Assembly (NCBI RefSeq): GCF_900100275.1
Contig: NZ_FNET01000014.1
Location: 62,001 to 126,000 of the forward strand
Length of the DNA: 64,000 nt
Source: Lentzea albidocapillata subsp. violacea
Lineage (GTDB): Bacteria > Actinomycetota > Actinomycetes > Mycobacteriales > Pseudonocardiaceae
Direction: 5' to 3'
In this document: piece by piece, positions 8,160 through 16,323 of the stretch
Layout: each line of letters begins with the position of its first letter
Numbering within the stretch: the first letter of the stretch is position 1
Notes under the pieces: model-generated
The model's input: only the letters and a program-made list of their open reading frames with translations
The model's database searches: none
Told to the model about the DNA's origin: nothing
Position numbers and translations under genes: made by a program

Positions 8160-9485
8160 ATGACGCAGTACGCGGCACCGGGGCAGCCCGGCAGCGTGGT
8201 CGCGTACCGGGCGAGGTACGACCACTTCATCGGCGGCGACTACGTGTCGCCCGTTACCGGCGAGTACGTCGAGAACGTCACCCCGGTGACCGGTGACGTC
8301 TTCACCGAGGTCGCCCGTGGCACCGACGCCGACCGCGCCCGTGCGATGCACGCGGCCAGTGGCGCCGCCCGCGCGTGGGGGAACACCACGCCCCGAGAGC
8401 GCGCCACCGTGCTGTGCGAGATCGCGGACCGCATCGAGGAGCACGCGACCGAACTCGCCGTCGCCGAGACGTGGGACAACGGCAAGCCGGTCCGTGAGGC
8501 CCTGGTCGCCGACGTGCCGATGCTGACCGAGCTGTTCCGCCAGTACGCCGCCGTCGTCCGCGCCGAGGTGGGCGAGGTCGAGCAACTCGGCCGCAGCACC
8601 TTCGACTACCGCTCGTTCCAGCCGATCGGCGTCGTGCACGAGCGCATCTCCTGGACGTTCCCGCTGATGAACGCCTGCCGCGTGCTCGCACCCGCGCTGG
8701 CCGCCGGCAACGCGGTGGTGCTGGAGCCCGCGCTGCAGACCCCGGCGTCGATCCACGTCCTGCTGGGCGTGATCGCCGACCTGCTGCCGCCCGGCGTCGT
8801 CAACGTCGTCACCGGCTCCGACGACCACCCCGTCGTCGCCGGCCGCTGCCCGAACATCTTCTTCTCCGACGTCACGGCGCGGCGCGACGGCTTCCTGGAC
8901 AGGGCGCTGGAGGGCTTCGCGATGTTCGCGGCCAACCAGGGCGAGAGCTCCACGGCCCCGTCGCGCGCGTTGATCCAGACCGCCGTCTACGAGGAGTTCC
9001 TGCATCTCGCGACAGTCCGCACGGAGGAGTTGCGTGCGGGCGACCCGCTCGACACGGACACGATGGTCGGCGCTGTCGTGAGCCTTGCGCAGCGCGATCG
9101 AGTCCTTGCGTACGTGGAGCGTGGCAAGGCCGAGGGCGCCCGCCTGGTGGCCGGCGGCGAGGCCTCCGGGCACTTCGTGCAGCCCACGATCTTCGAGGGC
9201 GACCACCGTTCGGGGGTGTTCGCCGACGACGTGCTCGGTCCCGTCGTGTCGGTGACCAGGTTCGACGACCGCGACGACGCCCTCAAGATCGCCAACGAGT
9301 CCGTCGCCCAGCTCGGCGCCGGCATCTGGTGCCGCGACGTCACGCTCGCGCACAACGTCGGCCAGGACCTGCACGCCGAACGGGTGTGGGTCAACAACTA
9401 CTCCCCGTACCCGGCGAACACCGCCGTGCTCGCCGGGTACCGCCGCGTGAAGCATCTGCTGGTCAGCTACTCCGACCGTGGGTAG
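8160..9485 (+). CDS. Aldehyde dehydrogenase-family protein lacking catalytic residues (pseudoenzyme)
   Basis: An intact 441-residue frame closely resembling ExaC/AldA-type NAD+ aldehyde dehydrogenases (~506 residues). Clear family blocks are RSFQPIGVVHERISWTFPL, APALAAGNAVVLEPALQTPAS, FLDRALEGFAMFAANQGESS and FGPVVSV-like LGPVVSVTRFDD. The key parts are gone. The KPA lysine is Glu189. About 50 residues holding the NAD-binding GxT and the ELGGKSP general base are missing between VVTGSDDHP and NIFFSDV. The catalytic cysteine in GEVCTCPSR is replaced (GESSTAPSR, Ser264). The EEIFGP glutamate is Asp, and the C-terminal QSGIGRE block is deleted. The start ATG 8160 has AGGGAG six bases upstream. 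It is expected to be inactive as a dehydrogenase; a regulatory or structural role, or slow decay, are the options. Confidence 0.85.
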   Translation: MTQYAAPGQPGSVVAYRARYDHFIGGDYVSPVTGEYVENVTPVTGDVFTEVARGTDADRARAMHAASGAARAWGNTTPRERATVLCEIADRIEEHATELAVAETWDNGKPVREALVADVPMLTELFRQYAAVVRAEVGEVEQLGRSTFDYRSFQPIGVVHERISWTFPLMNACRVLAPALAAGNAVVLEPALQTPASIHVLLGVIADLLPPGVVNVVTGSDDHPVVAGRCPNIFFSDVTARRDGFLDRALEGFAMFAANQGESSTAPSRALIQTAVYEEFLHLATVRTEELRAGDPLDTDTMVGAVVSLAQRDRVLAYVERGKAEGARLVAGGEASGHFVQPTIFEGDHRSGVFADDVLGPVVSVTRFDDRDDALKIANESVAQLGAGIWCRDVTLAHNVGQDLHAERVWVNNYSPYPANTAVLAGYRRVKHLLVSYSDRG

Positions 9486-9492
9486 CAGTCCG

Positions 9493-11061
9493 TTACTTCT
9501 TCCACGGCACCTGCGTGCTCGCGTAGAAGTTGACGCCCTGGACCTTCCAGCGTGGTCCCTGCGCGCCCAGGCGCGGGGCGAAGCGGTCCCAGTTGTGGAC
9601 GGCGGCCGGAGACCAGCCGAGCTCGGCCGCGACCGGAAGCCTCGGGAACGCCATGTACTCGATGTCGGCCGAGGTCCGGATCGTCTCCGTCCACAGTGGA
9701 GCTTCGACGCCGCGTACGTTGGCCTCGGTCACGCCGTCCAGGTACGCCCCGGGGTTCCAGCTGTAGGCGTCCCTGACCTCCACGAGGCCCGCCCAGTCCA
9801 GGCCGAGCTTGGTGTTCTTGTCGTACTTCATGTCGAGGTAGATGCGGTTCGCCGGCGACATCAGGATCTTGTTGCCGCGCTGGGCCGCCGCGGCCACGTT
9901 GGCGTCGGTCGTCTTGGTGCCCCAGAACTGCGGCACGACCGCCGTGTCCTTGGTGGTCTTGATGAACTCGTGCCAGCCGACGGTGGTCTTGCCGTACTTC
10001 TTCACGATGGGCAGGACCCGGCTCATGAACGTCACGTAGTCCGCGTCGGGGGTACTGAGGGCCTCGTCGCCGCCGATGTGGAAGTACGGGCCCGGCGTGA
10101 TCGCGGAGACCTCCCGGACCACGTCCTCGACGAACCTGTAGGTGATGTCCTTGGTGATGCACAGGGAGCTGAATCCGACCTCGATGCCGGTGTAGAGCGG
10201 GCGTTTCCTGCCGTCGCAGTTCAGCTCGGCGTAGCTCGCCTGGGCGGCGTTGGTGTGGCCCGGCATGTCGAACTCGGGGATGACCGTGATGCCCCTGCTT
10301 GCCGCAAAGGCGACGATGTCCCGGTACTGGTCCTGGGTGTAGAAGAGCTTGCCCGTCCGGCCGCCCACCTCCGTGCTGCCACCGATCCTGGTCAGCTCGG
10401 GCCAGCTCTTGATCTCCAGTCGCCAGCCCTGGTCGTCCGACAGGTGGAGGTGGAAGTAGTTGATCTTGAAGGCGGCGATCTGGTCGAGGTAGCGCTTCAC
10501 CTGGTCCGGGGTGAAGAAGTGGCGGGAGACGTCGAGCATCGCGCCCCGGTGGTGGTACCTGGGGTGGTCCAGGATGCTGGCGCCCGGAACCGTCCACGGG
10601 CCTGGTTGCCTCGTTTTGGCCTCGGCCTTGGGCGGGAGGAGCTGGCGCAGGGTCGCGATGCCGTTGAAGTGGCCGGCCGGGGAGTTCGCGCGGATGACCA
10701 CCTGTTTCGGGGTCACGTCCAGCTGGTAGCCCTCTGGACCGGTCTTGAGGTCTGCGCCGCCGGTCAGGACCACGCCCTCGCCGGAGACGCTGTCCGTGAT
10801 CGGCAGTGGGTAGCCCGTGGACGGGCGGAGGATTCTCGCCAGCAGCTCGGCCGGTTTGCGGGCGTCCTGGGAGGCCACCTGGATCCTGGCGGCCGGGGTG
10901 AGCGTGTAGGTGATGTCCGGGCGGGGCTGTACCCGGACCGGCTGGGGGACCAGCTCTTGCAGGGTGGTCGGGGCTGCCGCTTCTGCCGTGTTGGTCACCA
11001 GCACTCCTGATCCGGCGATCACCAGTGCCGCTAGTGCGGCCTGCAGTCGTGTTGCTTTCAC
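9493..11061 (-). CDS. Secreted beta-N-acetylhexosaminidase (GH20)
   Basis: About 522 residues. GTG 11061 is chosen because GGAGG precedes it and it gives a clean signal peptide (VKATRLQAALAALVIAGSGVLV, with ala-rich cleavage near AEAAAP). The GH20 N-terminal domain is followed by the barrel: ILDHPRYHHRGAMLDVSRHF, NYFHLHLSDDQGWRLEIKSWP, VIPEFDMPGHTNAA and the catalytic Asp-Glu pair in YFHIGGDEALS. It releases terminal GlcNAc/GalNAc from chitin fragments, glycans or peptidoglycan debris by substrate-assisted catalysis outside the cell. Convergent with the pseudo-aldehyde dehydrogenase, 7 bp away. Confidence 0.92.
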   Translation of the reverse strand: MKATRLQAALAALVIAGSGVLVTNTAEAAAPTTLQELVPQPVRVQPRPDITYTLTPAARIQVASQDARKPAELLARILRPSTGYPLPITDSVSGEGVVLTGGADLKTGPEGYQLDVTPKQVVIRANSPAGHFNGIATLRQLLPPKAEAKTRQPGPWTVPGASILDHPRYHHRGAMLDVSRHFFTPDQVKRYLDQIAAFKINYFHLHLSDDQGWRLEIKSWPELTRIGGSTEVGGRTGKLFYTQDQYRDIVAFAASRGITVIPEFDMPGHTNAAQASYAELNCDGRKRPLYTGIEVGFSSLCITKDITYRFVEDVVREVSAITPGPYFHIGGDEALSTPDADYVTFMSRVLPIVKKYGKTTVGWHEFIKTTKDTAVVPQFWGTKTTDANVAAAAQRGNKILMSPANRIYLDMKYDKNTKLGLDWAGLVEVRDAYSWNPGAYLDGVTEANVRGVEAPLWTETIRTSADIEYMAFPRLPVAAELGWSPAAVHNWDRFAPRLGAQGPRWKVQGVNFYASTQVPWKK

Positions 11062-11159
11062 GCCATCCTCCACAGGGCACGGGGGGACTTGGCGGCGTTC
11101 CGTCACGGTTTCAGGGGCGGGGTTTCGGTGTCAAGGTTCAGACCAATTTCGCCACCCGG

Positions 11160-12632
11160 CTAGAGGTGTTCCTTGCTCAGCTTGTGCCACAGGGCCGGCA
11201 GGGCTGCTTCCGTTTTGTGCGCCAGCTCCACCTCTTTGCCGTAAAGCAGGCCGAACGTGAAGCCGTTCTCGTCGCCCCTGCCCAGTTCCAGCAGGACCGG
11301 GCGGGCGACCACCGAGTCCTGGTGGTCGCCCAGCAGGGTCTGGACGTCCTTAGCCCGCTTGCGCAACGCCTTGGCGTGCTTGCCCAGAGCCGGCTCGGCG
11401 ACCTCGGCCGAGTAGCGGAGCCGTTTCGCCGCCTTGCGGGCCTCGTGCAGGGGTTCGTCGCTGTCGCTGGTCGCCAGCGCCTCCTCGACGCGGACGTCCA
11501 GGCGGTGGCGGGCCTTTTCCACCAGGCGTGGGAGGACGTCCTTCGCCTTGCCTGAGGCCGAGGACGTGAGTGGAGGCGTGGTCAGCAGCGTGTCGATGGT
11601 GTTGAGGAGGGTGAAGTAGCGCCCGCTGTCCAGCGCGGCCACGGAGTCCTTGTGCGCCTTGGCTTCCAGCGGGGCGAAGTGGCGGGTCATGCGGGCGGCC
11701 ACGTCGCCGAGGACCAGTTCCGGCGGGAGGGCGTGCAGACCTTCCTCGAAGCGCATGCGGAGTACTTCCAGGTCGCGCGAGCTGCCCAGAACGGTGGCCA
11801 GCCACTTCAGTTCGTCGGTCAGGGCTCGGGTCTGTTCGCGGTCGACGATCTTGCCGAAGGCCTGGAGGGCCGAGCGCATGCGGCGGGTGGCCACTCGCAT
11901 CTGGTGGACGGCGTCGTCCTCGTTGCGGCGGACTCGGGGGTCCTGGTTCTGGAGTGCGGCTCGTTGTTCGTAGAGGTAGGCGAGGACCACGTCGCCTGCC
12001 GTCGGCTTCTTGCCGAGCGTGGGGCCGGAGTCCCGTTTCACGCCGATCACCTGGGAGAGCTTGGACTTCGAGGACGACGGCACGATGCCCGCGTCGCCCA
12101 GGTGGCGTTCCACGGTGTCGAGGAGGGCGCGGTCGCCGTTCTCGCCCAGTTCCACCTCGATCTCGCGCCACGAGGTGGTCGTGGTGGAGGAGCCCATGGT
12201 CTGGGCGGTGACCACGTCGTCGACCACCTCGGCGAGCAGGTCGCCTTTGCCGTTGCTGAGCTGCCAGCGGCGGCGGTTCGTGCGGATCTCGGCCACCGGG
12301 CTCAGGTCGCCGCCCCTGGTGTGGGCGCGGACCAGGGAGGAGAGGTCCTTCGGGGGCTTCTTCACGGCGCGGCCCAGAGGGACGCGGAGTTCCTGGCGGG
12401 AGTCCTCACCTGCCGGGAGTTTGAGGTGCCAGCCCTCGTCGTTGCCGCCCACCCGCCTGCGCAGCGTCACGCCGGCGCGGGCCAGGCGGTAGTCGTCGGT
12501 GTCGAAGTAGGTGGCTTCGAGGTCGAACTCCTCCGGGCCGGTCGCCACGCCGGTGATCTCGGTGAGGTCCGGCAGACTCGCGTCCGATGGTGCCTCGTAC
12601 TTGCGCTCGGTCTCAGTAACGGAGGTCGCCAT
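11160..12632 (-). CDS. CYTH and CHAD domain protein
   Basis: A 490-residue fusion. The N-terminal CYTH domain (about residues 5-200) starts with the triphosphate-binding ExExK motif (TETERKYEA), followed by ATYFDTDDYRLARAGVTLRRR and GWHLKLP. The C-terminal CHAD domain (about 220-485) is helical and rich in His/Arg/Lys: EDDAVHQMRVATRRMRSAL and LHEARKAAKRLRYSAE. CYTH domains bind triphosphates and CHAD domains bind polyphosphate, so a polyphosphate-linked role is expected from family knowledge. Starts at ATG 12632. The ribosome binding site is weak, preceded by an A/T-rich leader. Confidence 0.9.
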   Translation of the reverse strand: MATSVTETERKYEAPSDASLPDLTEITGVATGPEEFDLEATYFDTDDYRLARAGVTLRRRVGGNDEGWHLKLPAGEDSRQELRVPLGRAVKKPPKDLSSLVRAHTRGGDLSPVAEIRTNRRRWQLSNGKGDLLAEVVDDVVTAQTMGSSTTTTSWREIEVELGENGDRALLDTVERHLGDAGIVPSSSKSKLSQVIGVKRDSGPTLGKKPTAGDVVLAYLYEQRAALQNQDPRVRRNEDDAVHQMRVATRRMRSALQAFGKIVDREQTRALTDELKWLATVLGSSRDLEVLRMRFEEGLHALPPELVLGDVAARMTRHFAPLEAKAHKDSVAALDSGRYFTLLNTIDTLLTTPPLTSSASGKAKDVLPRLVEKARHRLDVRVEEALATSDSDEPLHEARKAAKRLRYSAEVAEPALGKHAKALRKRAKDVQTLLGDHQDSVVARPVLLELGRGDENGFTFGLLYGKEVELAHKTEAALPALWHKLSKEHL

Positions 12633-12783
12633 TTTCTATTAATACCTCGTTTTGTCCGGGTTCACCCAGTGCGGTGACGGTGCGTGAGGGTGGGCGCCAC
12701 GGCCGGGCGGAATGACGCCTCTAATGCGTGCATTCGTCGGGTACCCGCTTTTCCCGGTCCACAGTGTCCGGTTCGCTGGTCGC

Positions 12784-13593
12784 GTGCCCACGGAGAAGGA
12801 ACGGCTCGACGTGGTCGAGCCGCAGGTCGCCACGTTGATCAGTCACGTCGGTCAGGTCACGGCGGAACTCGAGCGCGTCACGGCCCGGCTGACGGTGCTG
12901 GAGCGGCGGTTGTCCGGTGCCGGGGACGGGCCGCCGGCCGACCTCGACGCGGTGACCGGCGAGATCGAGCCGCTGGTCGAGGCACTGCGCAGGGGGTGGG
13001 ACGCCGAGCAGGAGATCCTCGCTGATCCGGCTCGGGTCGCCCTGAGGCAGGAGGTGCTGGAGTTCGACGGGCTCAAGGCCCGCCGCGACGACGCCAGGTC
13101 CAAACTGGACGGTGGACGGGTGCCCCGGTTCGAGCGGGACGCGCTGTCGCACGAGGTGCGGCAGATGGAGTGGCTGATCAACGCGAACGAGGCCGGTGCG
13201 CAGCGGGCCGCCCAGCGGCTGGAGGCCGACGAGGACGCCGTGGGCGAGGAGTGGCGCACCGAGGCCGTGCTGGCCGGGGACAAGGCTCGCGGTGAGATCA
13301 AGGACGCGGCCGCGCGCCGCATCTCCGCGGCGCTCTCGCAGTACGCGCGCATGCCGGTGTGGTTCCGGGTCGGGCTGGGCGAGATCCCCACGCCGGACCC
13401 GTCGTTCTGGCTGGAGTCGGCGATCGCGGTGCTCGCGTACCGGCTGGAGTACGGCGTCACGGACGCGGTCACGCCGCTGGGCACCCCGCCGTCCGCGGCG
13501 TCGGGCAGTCAGAACTGGGTCCGGCGCGCGAACGTCCACACCGACATCACCGACCGCCTGACGACGTTGGCCGCGACCTTCCACCTGCAGTAG
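12784..13593 (+). CDS. Hypothetical coiled-coil protein
   Basis: About 269 residues from GTG 12784 (alternatives are ATG 12724 and GTG 12811; the last has GAGAAGGAA upstream). The N-terminus is a long heptad-rich helix (TLISHVGQVTAELERVTARLTVLERRL), followed by further charged helices to about residue 180. A small C-terminal region with MPVWFRVGLGEIPTPDPSFW and SAIAVLAYRLEYGVTDAVTPLG looks folded. I recognise no family and no signal peptide. Soluble and cytosolic by appearance. The gene ends 40 bp before the ArsR gene, and the ArsR operator lies in that gap. Confidence 0.7.
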   Translation: MPTEKERLDVVEPQVATLISHVGQVTAELERVTARLTVLERRLSGAGDGPPADLDAVTGEIEPLVEALRRGWDAEQEILADPARVALRQEVLEFDGLKARRDDARSKLDGGRVPRFERDALSHEVRQMEWLINANEAGAQRAAQRLEADEDAVGEEWRTEAVLAGDKARGEIKDAAARRISAALSQYARMPVWFRVGLGEIPTPDPSFWLESAIAVLAYRLEYGVTDAVTPLGTPPSAASGSQNWVRRANVHTDITDRLTTLAATFHLQ

Positions 13594-13597
13594 CCTG

Positions 13598-13621
13598 TTC
13601 TGCAACCGTCGGGTTGCAGAA
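13598..13621. promoter_or_regulatory. Perfect 10-bp inverted repeat, probable ArsR operator
   Basis: TTCTGCAACC then GTCG then GGTTGCAGAA, a perfect 10-bp inverted repeat 12 bp before the GTG of the ArsR gene. Size and position match ArsR/SmtB autoregulatory operators. It could also fold as a weak hairpin after the upstream gene. Confidence 0.65.
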
Positions 13622-13632
13622 GAGGTGCGCGA

Positions 13633-13944
13633 GTGAGTCAGGTCGATGACGTCTTGGCCGCGCTCGCCGACCCGATGCGCCGGCGGATCCTCGACCTGGT
13701 CGCGGCGAAGGGGGCCGCGTCGGCGTCCGCGCTCGCCGCCGAACTGCCGGTGAGCCGGCAGGCGATCGTGAAACACCTGGCCGTGCTGGAGAAGGCGGAG
13801 CTGGTGGCGTCCGAGCGGGCCGGCCGGGAGAACAACTTCTCCGTCCGGTCGGGCGCGCTCGACGCCACCGCCTCCTGGATGGCCTCGCTCGCCTCCCAGT
13901 GGGACCAGCGGCTGGCCGTCATCAAGAAGATCGCTGAGTCATGA
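13633..13944 (+). CDS. ArsR-family winged-helix repressor
   Basis: A 103-residue winged helix: VLAALADPMRRRILDLVAAKG, ASALAAELPVSRQAIVKHLAVLEKAELV (recognition helix) and a short wing ASERAGRENNFSV. There are no Cys-containing metal sites, so it is likely of the SdpR/SRPBCC-linked subgroup and not a metal sensor. Members usually precede an SRPBCC gene; here the next gene is convergent, so no partner is present. Start GTG 13633. The perfect inverted repeat at 13598-13621 suggests autoregulation. Confidence 0.85.
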   Translation: MSQVDDVLAALADPMRRRILDLVAAKGAASASALAAELPVSRQAIVKHLAVLEKAELVASERAGRENNFSVRSGALDATASWMASLASQWDQRLAVIKKIAES

Positions 13945-13968
13945 GGGTGCCACCGTCGGCCCGCGGTT

Positions 13969-15225
13969 TCACGCGGTCGCGAGGACCGGCACAGGAGTGT
14001 TCGTCAGCACGGACGTCAGGATCTCACCCGACCGCACCGCGACGTTGGACAGCAGCGACGACGTGATGCCGTGCGAGTGCTCAGTGCCGCCCTGCAGGTA
14101 GATGCCGCCCTTGAGCGACGTCTGCACGCGGTAGTCGCGGCCCACGACGAGACGACCCGTCTCGTCTCGTGAGCAGGTCTCGTCAAGCGCGCCGAGCACC
14201 GGCGCGGCCTCGTCGTAGCCGGTCGCGAGGAGCACGAGGTCGGTGTCGACGAACTCCTGCTCACCGGTGACGAGCGACTGGATCACCGCACGCGCGCCGT
14301 CCGCCGACTCCTCGACCGCGACGAGCCGGGTCATCTTCATCATCTTGAGGCGCTCGGTGCCCAGCACCTTCTCCTGGTACTCGGTGCGGTAGAGCTGCGC
14401 GATCAGGTCGACGTCGACCACGGAGTAGTTGGTGTTGCGGTGGTAGTCCATCAGCCGCTGCTTCACGGCGTCCGGGGCGTCGAAGTAGTGGTCGACGGCC
14501 TCGGGGTCGAAGATCCGGTTCGCGAACGAGCTGTCGTCCGCGGGGGAGTAGCCGTAGCGGGAGAACACCGAGCACACCTCGGCGCCGGGGAACTCGCGGT
14601 GCAGGTACGCCACGGTCTCCGCGGCGCTCTGTCCGGCACCGACGACGACGCAGCGCTTCGGGTCCTTCAGCGTGCCGACACGGTGCAGGAACTCGCTGTT
14701 GTGCCACACGCGGTCCGACAGCGCGATGCCCTCGGGCACGGTCGGGCGCAGTCCGGTCGCGAAGACGAGGTTGCGGGCGTGGTACACGTCACCCGTGGCC
14801 GTTGTCACCTCGAACAGGTCGTCCTGGATCGCTTCCACGCCAACGGCTTCGGTGCCGTAGGTGACCATGTCGTCGACCTGGGCGGCGGCCCACTCGAAGT
14901 AGTCGTGGAACTCGACGCGCAGCGGGAACAGGTTCTTGTGGTTGACGAAGTCGATCAGCCGGCCGCGGTCGCGCAGGTAGCAGAGGAACGAGAAGCGGCT
15001 GGTCGGGTTCCGCATGGTGACGAGGTCCTTGAGGAACGACACCTGCATGGTGGCGTCGGGAAGGAGCATGCCCCGATGCCAGCCGAACGCCTGCTGGCGT
15101 TCCAGGAACACCGCGGTGACAGGGGTTTCGGCCTGCTCGTTGTGCTCAGTCAGAGCGATGGCGAGCGCCAGGTTCGAGGGACCGAACCCGATACCGACGA
15201 TGTCGTAGATCGGATGCATGAGCAC
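13969..15225 (-). CDS. L-ornithine/L-lysine N-monooxygenase of hydroxamate siderophore synthesis
   Basis: A 418-residue SidA/IucD/PvdA-family flavin monooxygenase. The FAD motif is DIVGIGFGPSNLALAIAL. Family motifs follow: RGMLLPDATMQVSFLKDLVTMRNPTS, FATGLRPTVPEG, an NADPH-binding VVVGAGQSAAETVAYL, and the C-terminal ATGYDEA. It N-hydroxylates a primary amine of ornithine (or lysine) using NADPH and O2 to build hydroxamate iron ligands. It starts at GTG 15225 or ATG 15219; no clear ribosome binding site is seen. Divergent from a formyltransferase, with two iron-box-like sites between them, so expression should rise under iron starvation. Confidence 0.9.
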   Translation of the reverse strand: MLMHPIYDIVGIGFGPSNLALAIALTEHNEQAETPVTAVFLERQQAFGWHRGMLLPDATMQVSFLKDLVTMRNPTSRFSFLCYLRDRGRLIDFVNHKNLFPLRVEFHDYFEWAAAQVDDMVTYGTEAVGVEAIQDDLFEVTTATGDVYHARNLVFATGLRPTVPEGIALSDRVWHNSEFLHRVGTLKDPKRCVVVGAGQSAAETVAYLHREFPGAEVCSVFSRYGYSPADDSSFANRIFDPEAVDHYFDAPDAVKQRLMDYHRNTNYSVVDVDLIAQLYRTEYQEKVLGTERLKMMKMTRLVAVEESADGARAVIQSLVTGEQEFVDTDLVLLATGYDEAAPVLGALDETCSRDETGRLVVGRDYRVQTSLKGGIYLQGGTEHSHGITSSLLSNVAVRSGEILTSVLTNTPVPVLATA

Positions 15226-15230
15226 CGAAC

Positions 15231-15249
15231 TTAGGGCAGCCTAAGCTAC
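15231..15249. promoter_or_regulatory. Iron-box-like site 1 (IdeR/DmdR type)
   Basis: TTAGGGCAGCCTAAGCTAC resembles the iron-repressor consensus TTAGGTTAGGCTAACCTAA with a good TTAGG/CCTAA dyad. It sits right at the start of the N-monooxygenase gene, consistent with repression when iron is plentiful. Confidence 0.6.
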
Positions 15250-15265
15250 CTGCGCAAGCCGTCAG

Positions 15266-15284
15266 TTAGGTTAGCCTGACCGTA
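15266..15284. promoter_or_regulatory. Iron-box site 2 (IdeR/DmdR type)
   Basis: TTAGGTTAGCCTGACCGTA matches the first half of the actinobacterial iron box almost exactly (TTAGGTTAG) and partly the second. It lies 29 bp before the formyltransferase start, between the divergent promoters. Confidence 0.75.
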
Positions 15285-15312
15285 TCGCACCTAAGTGAAG
15301 GAGGACACCCCC

Positions 15313-16260
15313 ATGAGGGTCGTCATGTTCGGGTTCCAGACCTGGGGTCATCGCACCCTGCAGGCACTTTTGGCGTCCGAGCACGAGGTCGTCCTGGTGG
15401 TGACCCACCCCAAGGGTGAGGGCGCGTACGAGAAGGTCTGGAGCGATTCGGTCGAGGACCTGGCCCGCGAGAACGGCGTCGAGGTCGTCGTCCGCGAACG
15501 CCCGGAGGACCAGGAGCTGTTCGACGCGCTCAAGGCCGCCGAGCCGGACGTGATCGTCGCCTGCAACTGGCGGACGTGGATCCCGCCGCAGGTCTTCGCG
15601 CTGCCCAGGCACGGCACGCTGAACGTGCACGACTCGCTGCTGCCGAAGTACGCGGGCTTCTCGCCGTTGATCTGGGCGCTTCTCAACGACGAGAAGGAAG
15701 TCGGCGTGACGGCGCACATGATGGACGACACGCTCGACGCCGGCGACATCGTGCTGCAGCGCTCGGTCCCGGTCGGCCCGCGCGACACCACGGCCGTGCT
15801 GTTCGAGAAGACGCTGGAGCTCTTCGGCCCGATCACGGTCGACGGCCTCGCCGAGATCGCGTCCGGCCGCACGGACTTCCAGAAGCAGGACCGCTCGCAG
15901 GCCTCGTTCTTCCACAAGCGCGCCGAAGAGGACCTGCGCATCGACTTCACCTGGACCGCCGAGGAGCTGGACCGCCTGGTGCGCGCGCAGTGCGCGCCGT
16001 ACCCCAGCGCGTTCTGCTTCCACCGCGGCCAGCGCCTGGAGATCATCGAGGCGGACGTCTCGGCCGAGGTCTACGGCGGTACTCCCGGCCGGATCTTCTA
16101 CCGCGAGGGCGACGGTGTGACGATCGTCGCCGGCGCCGAGGCCCGTCGCGGCAGGAGCAAGGCGTTGCTGGTCAAGAAGGTTCGTACCGCCGATGGCACC
16201 GAGCTCAAGGCGCACGAGTACTTCAAGCACATGGGCGGCTACCTGACCTCGCGTCCGTAG
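15313..16260 (+). CDS. Methionyl-tRNA-formyltransferase-like enzyme, probable N-hydroxyornithine formyltransferase
   Basis: A 315-residue formyltransferase. The hydrolase-like core has LNVHDSLLPKYAGFSPLIWA, holding the catalytic Asn and His, and a conserved Asp in MMDDTLDAGDIVLQ. A C-terminal OB-like domain follows. The start is ATG 15313 with GGAGG upstream. It is not the housekeeping fmt, which normally follows def. Divergence from an N-hydroxylase and the shared iron boxes mark it as the formyl donor enzyme for hydroxamate siderophore units, as CchA is for coelichelin (family knowledge). It transfers formyl from 10-formyl-tetrahydrofolate. No NRPS is in the window. Confidence 0.85.
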   Translation: MRVVMFGFQTWGHRTLQALLASEHEVVLVVTHPKGEGAYEKVWSDSVEDLARENGVEVVVRERPEDQELFDALKAAEPDVIVACNWRTWIPPQVFALPRHGTLNVHDSLLPKYAGFSPLIWALLNDEKEVGVTAHMMDDTLDAGDIVLQRSVPVGPRDTTAVLFEKTLELFGPITVDGLAEIASGRTDFQKQDRSQASFFHKRAEEDLRIDFTWTAEELDRLVRAQCAPYPSAFCFHRGQRLEIIEADVSAEVYGGTPGRIFYREGDGVTIVAGAEARRGRSKALLVKKVRTADGTELKAHEYFKHMGGYLTSRP

Positions 16261-16270
16261 CCCCGGCACA

Positions 16271-16304
16271 CTGATCACGGGCCGGGTGACCGGTCCGTGA
16301 TCAG
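16271..16304 (+). terminator. Strong hairpin after the formyltransferase gene
   Basis: A 15-bp stem (outer arms CTGATCACGG and CCGTGATCAG, inner GCCGG/CCGGT) with a GTGA loop, 10 bp after the stop codon. There is no U-tract, as usual for actinobacteria. Confidence 0.7.
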
Positions 16305-16323
16305 CATGGTCGATCATGGGCGC

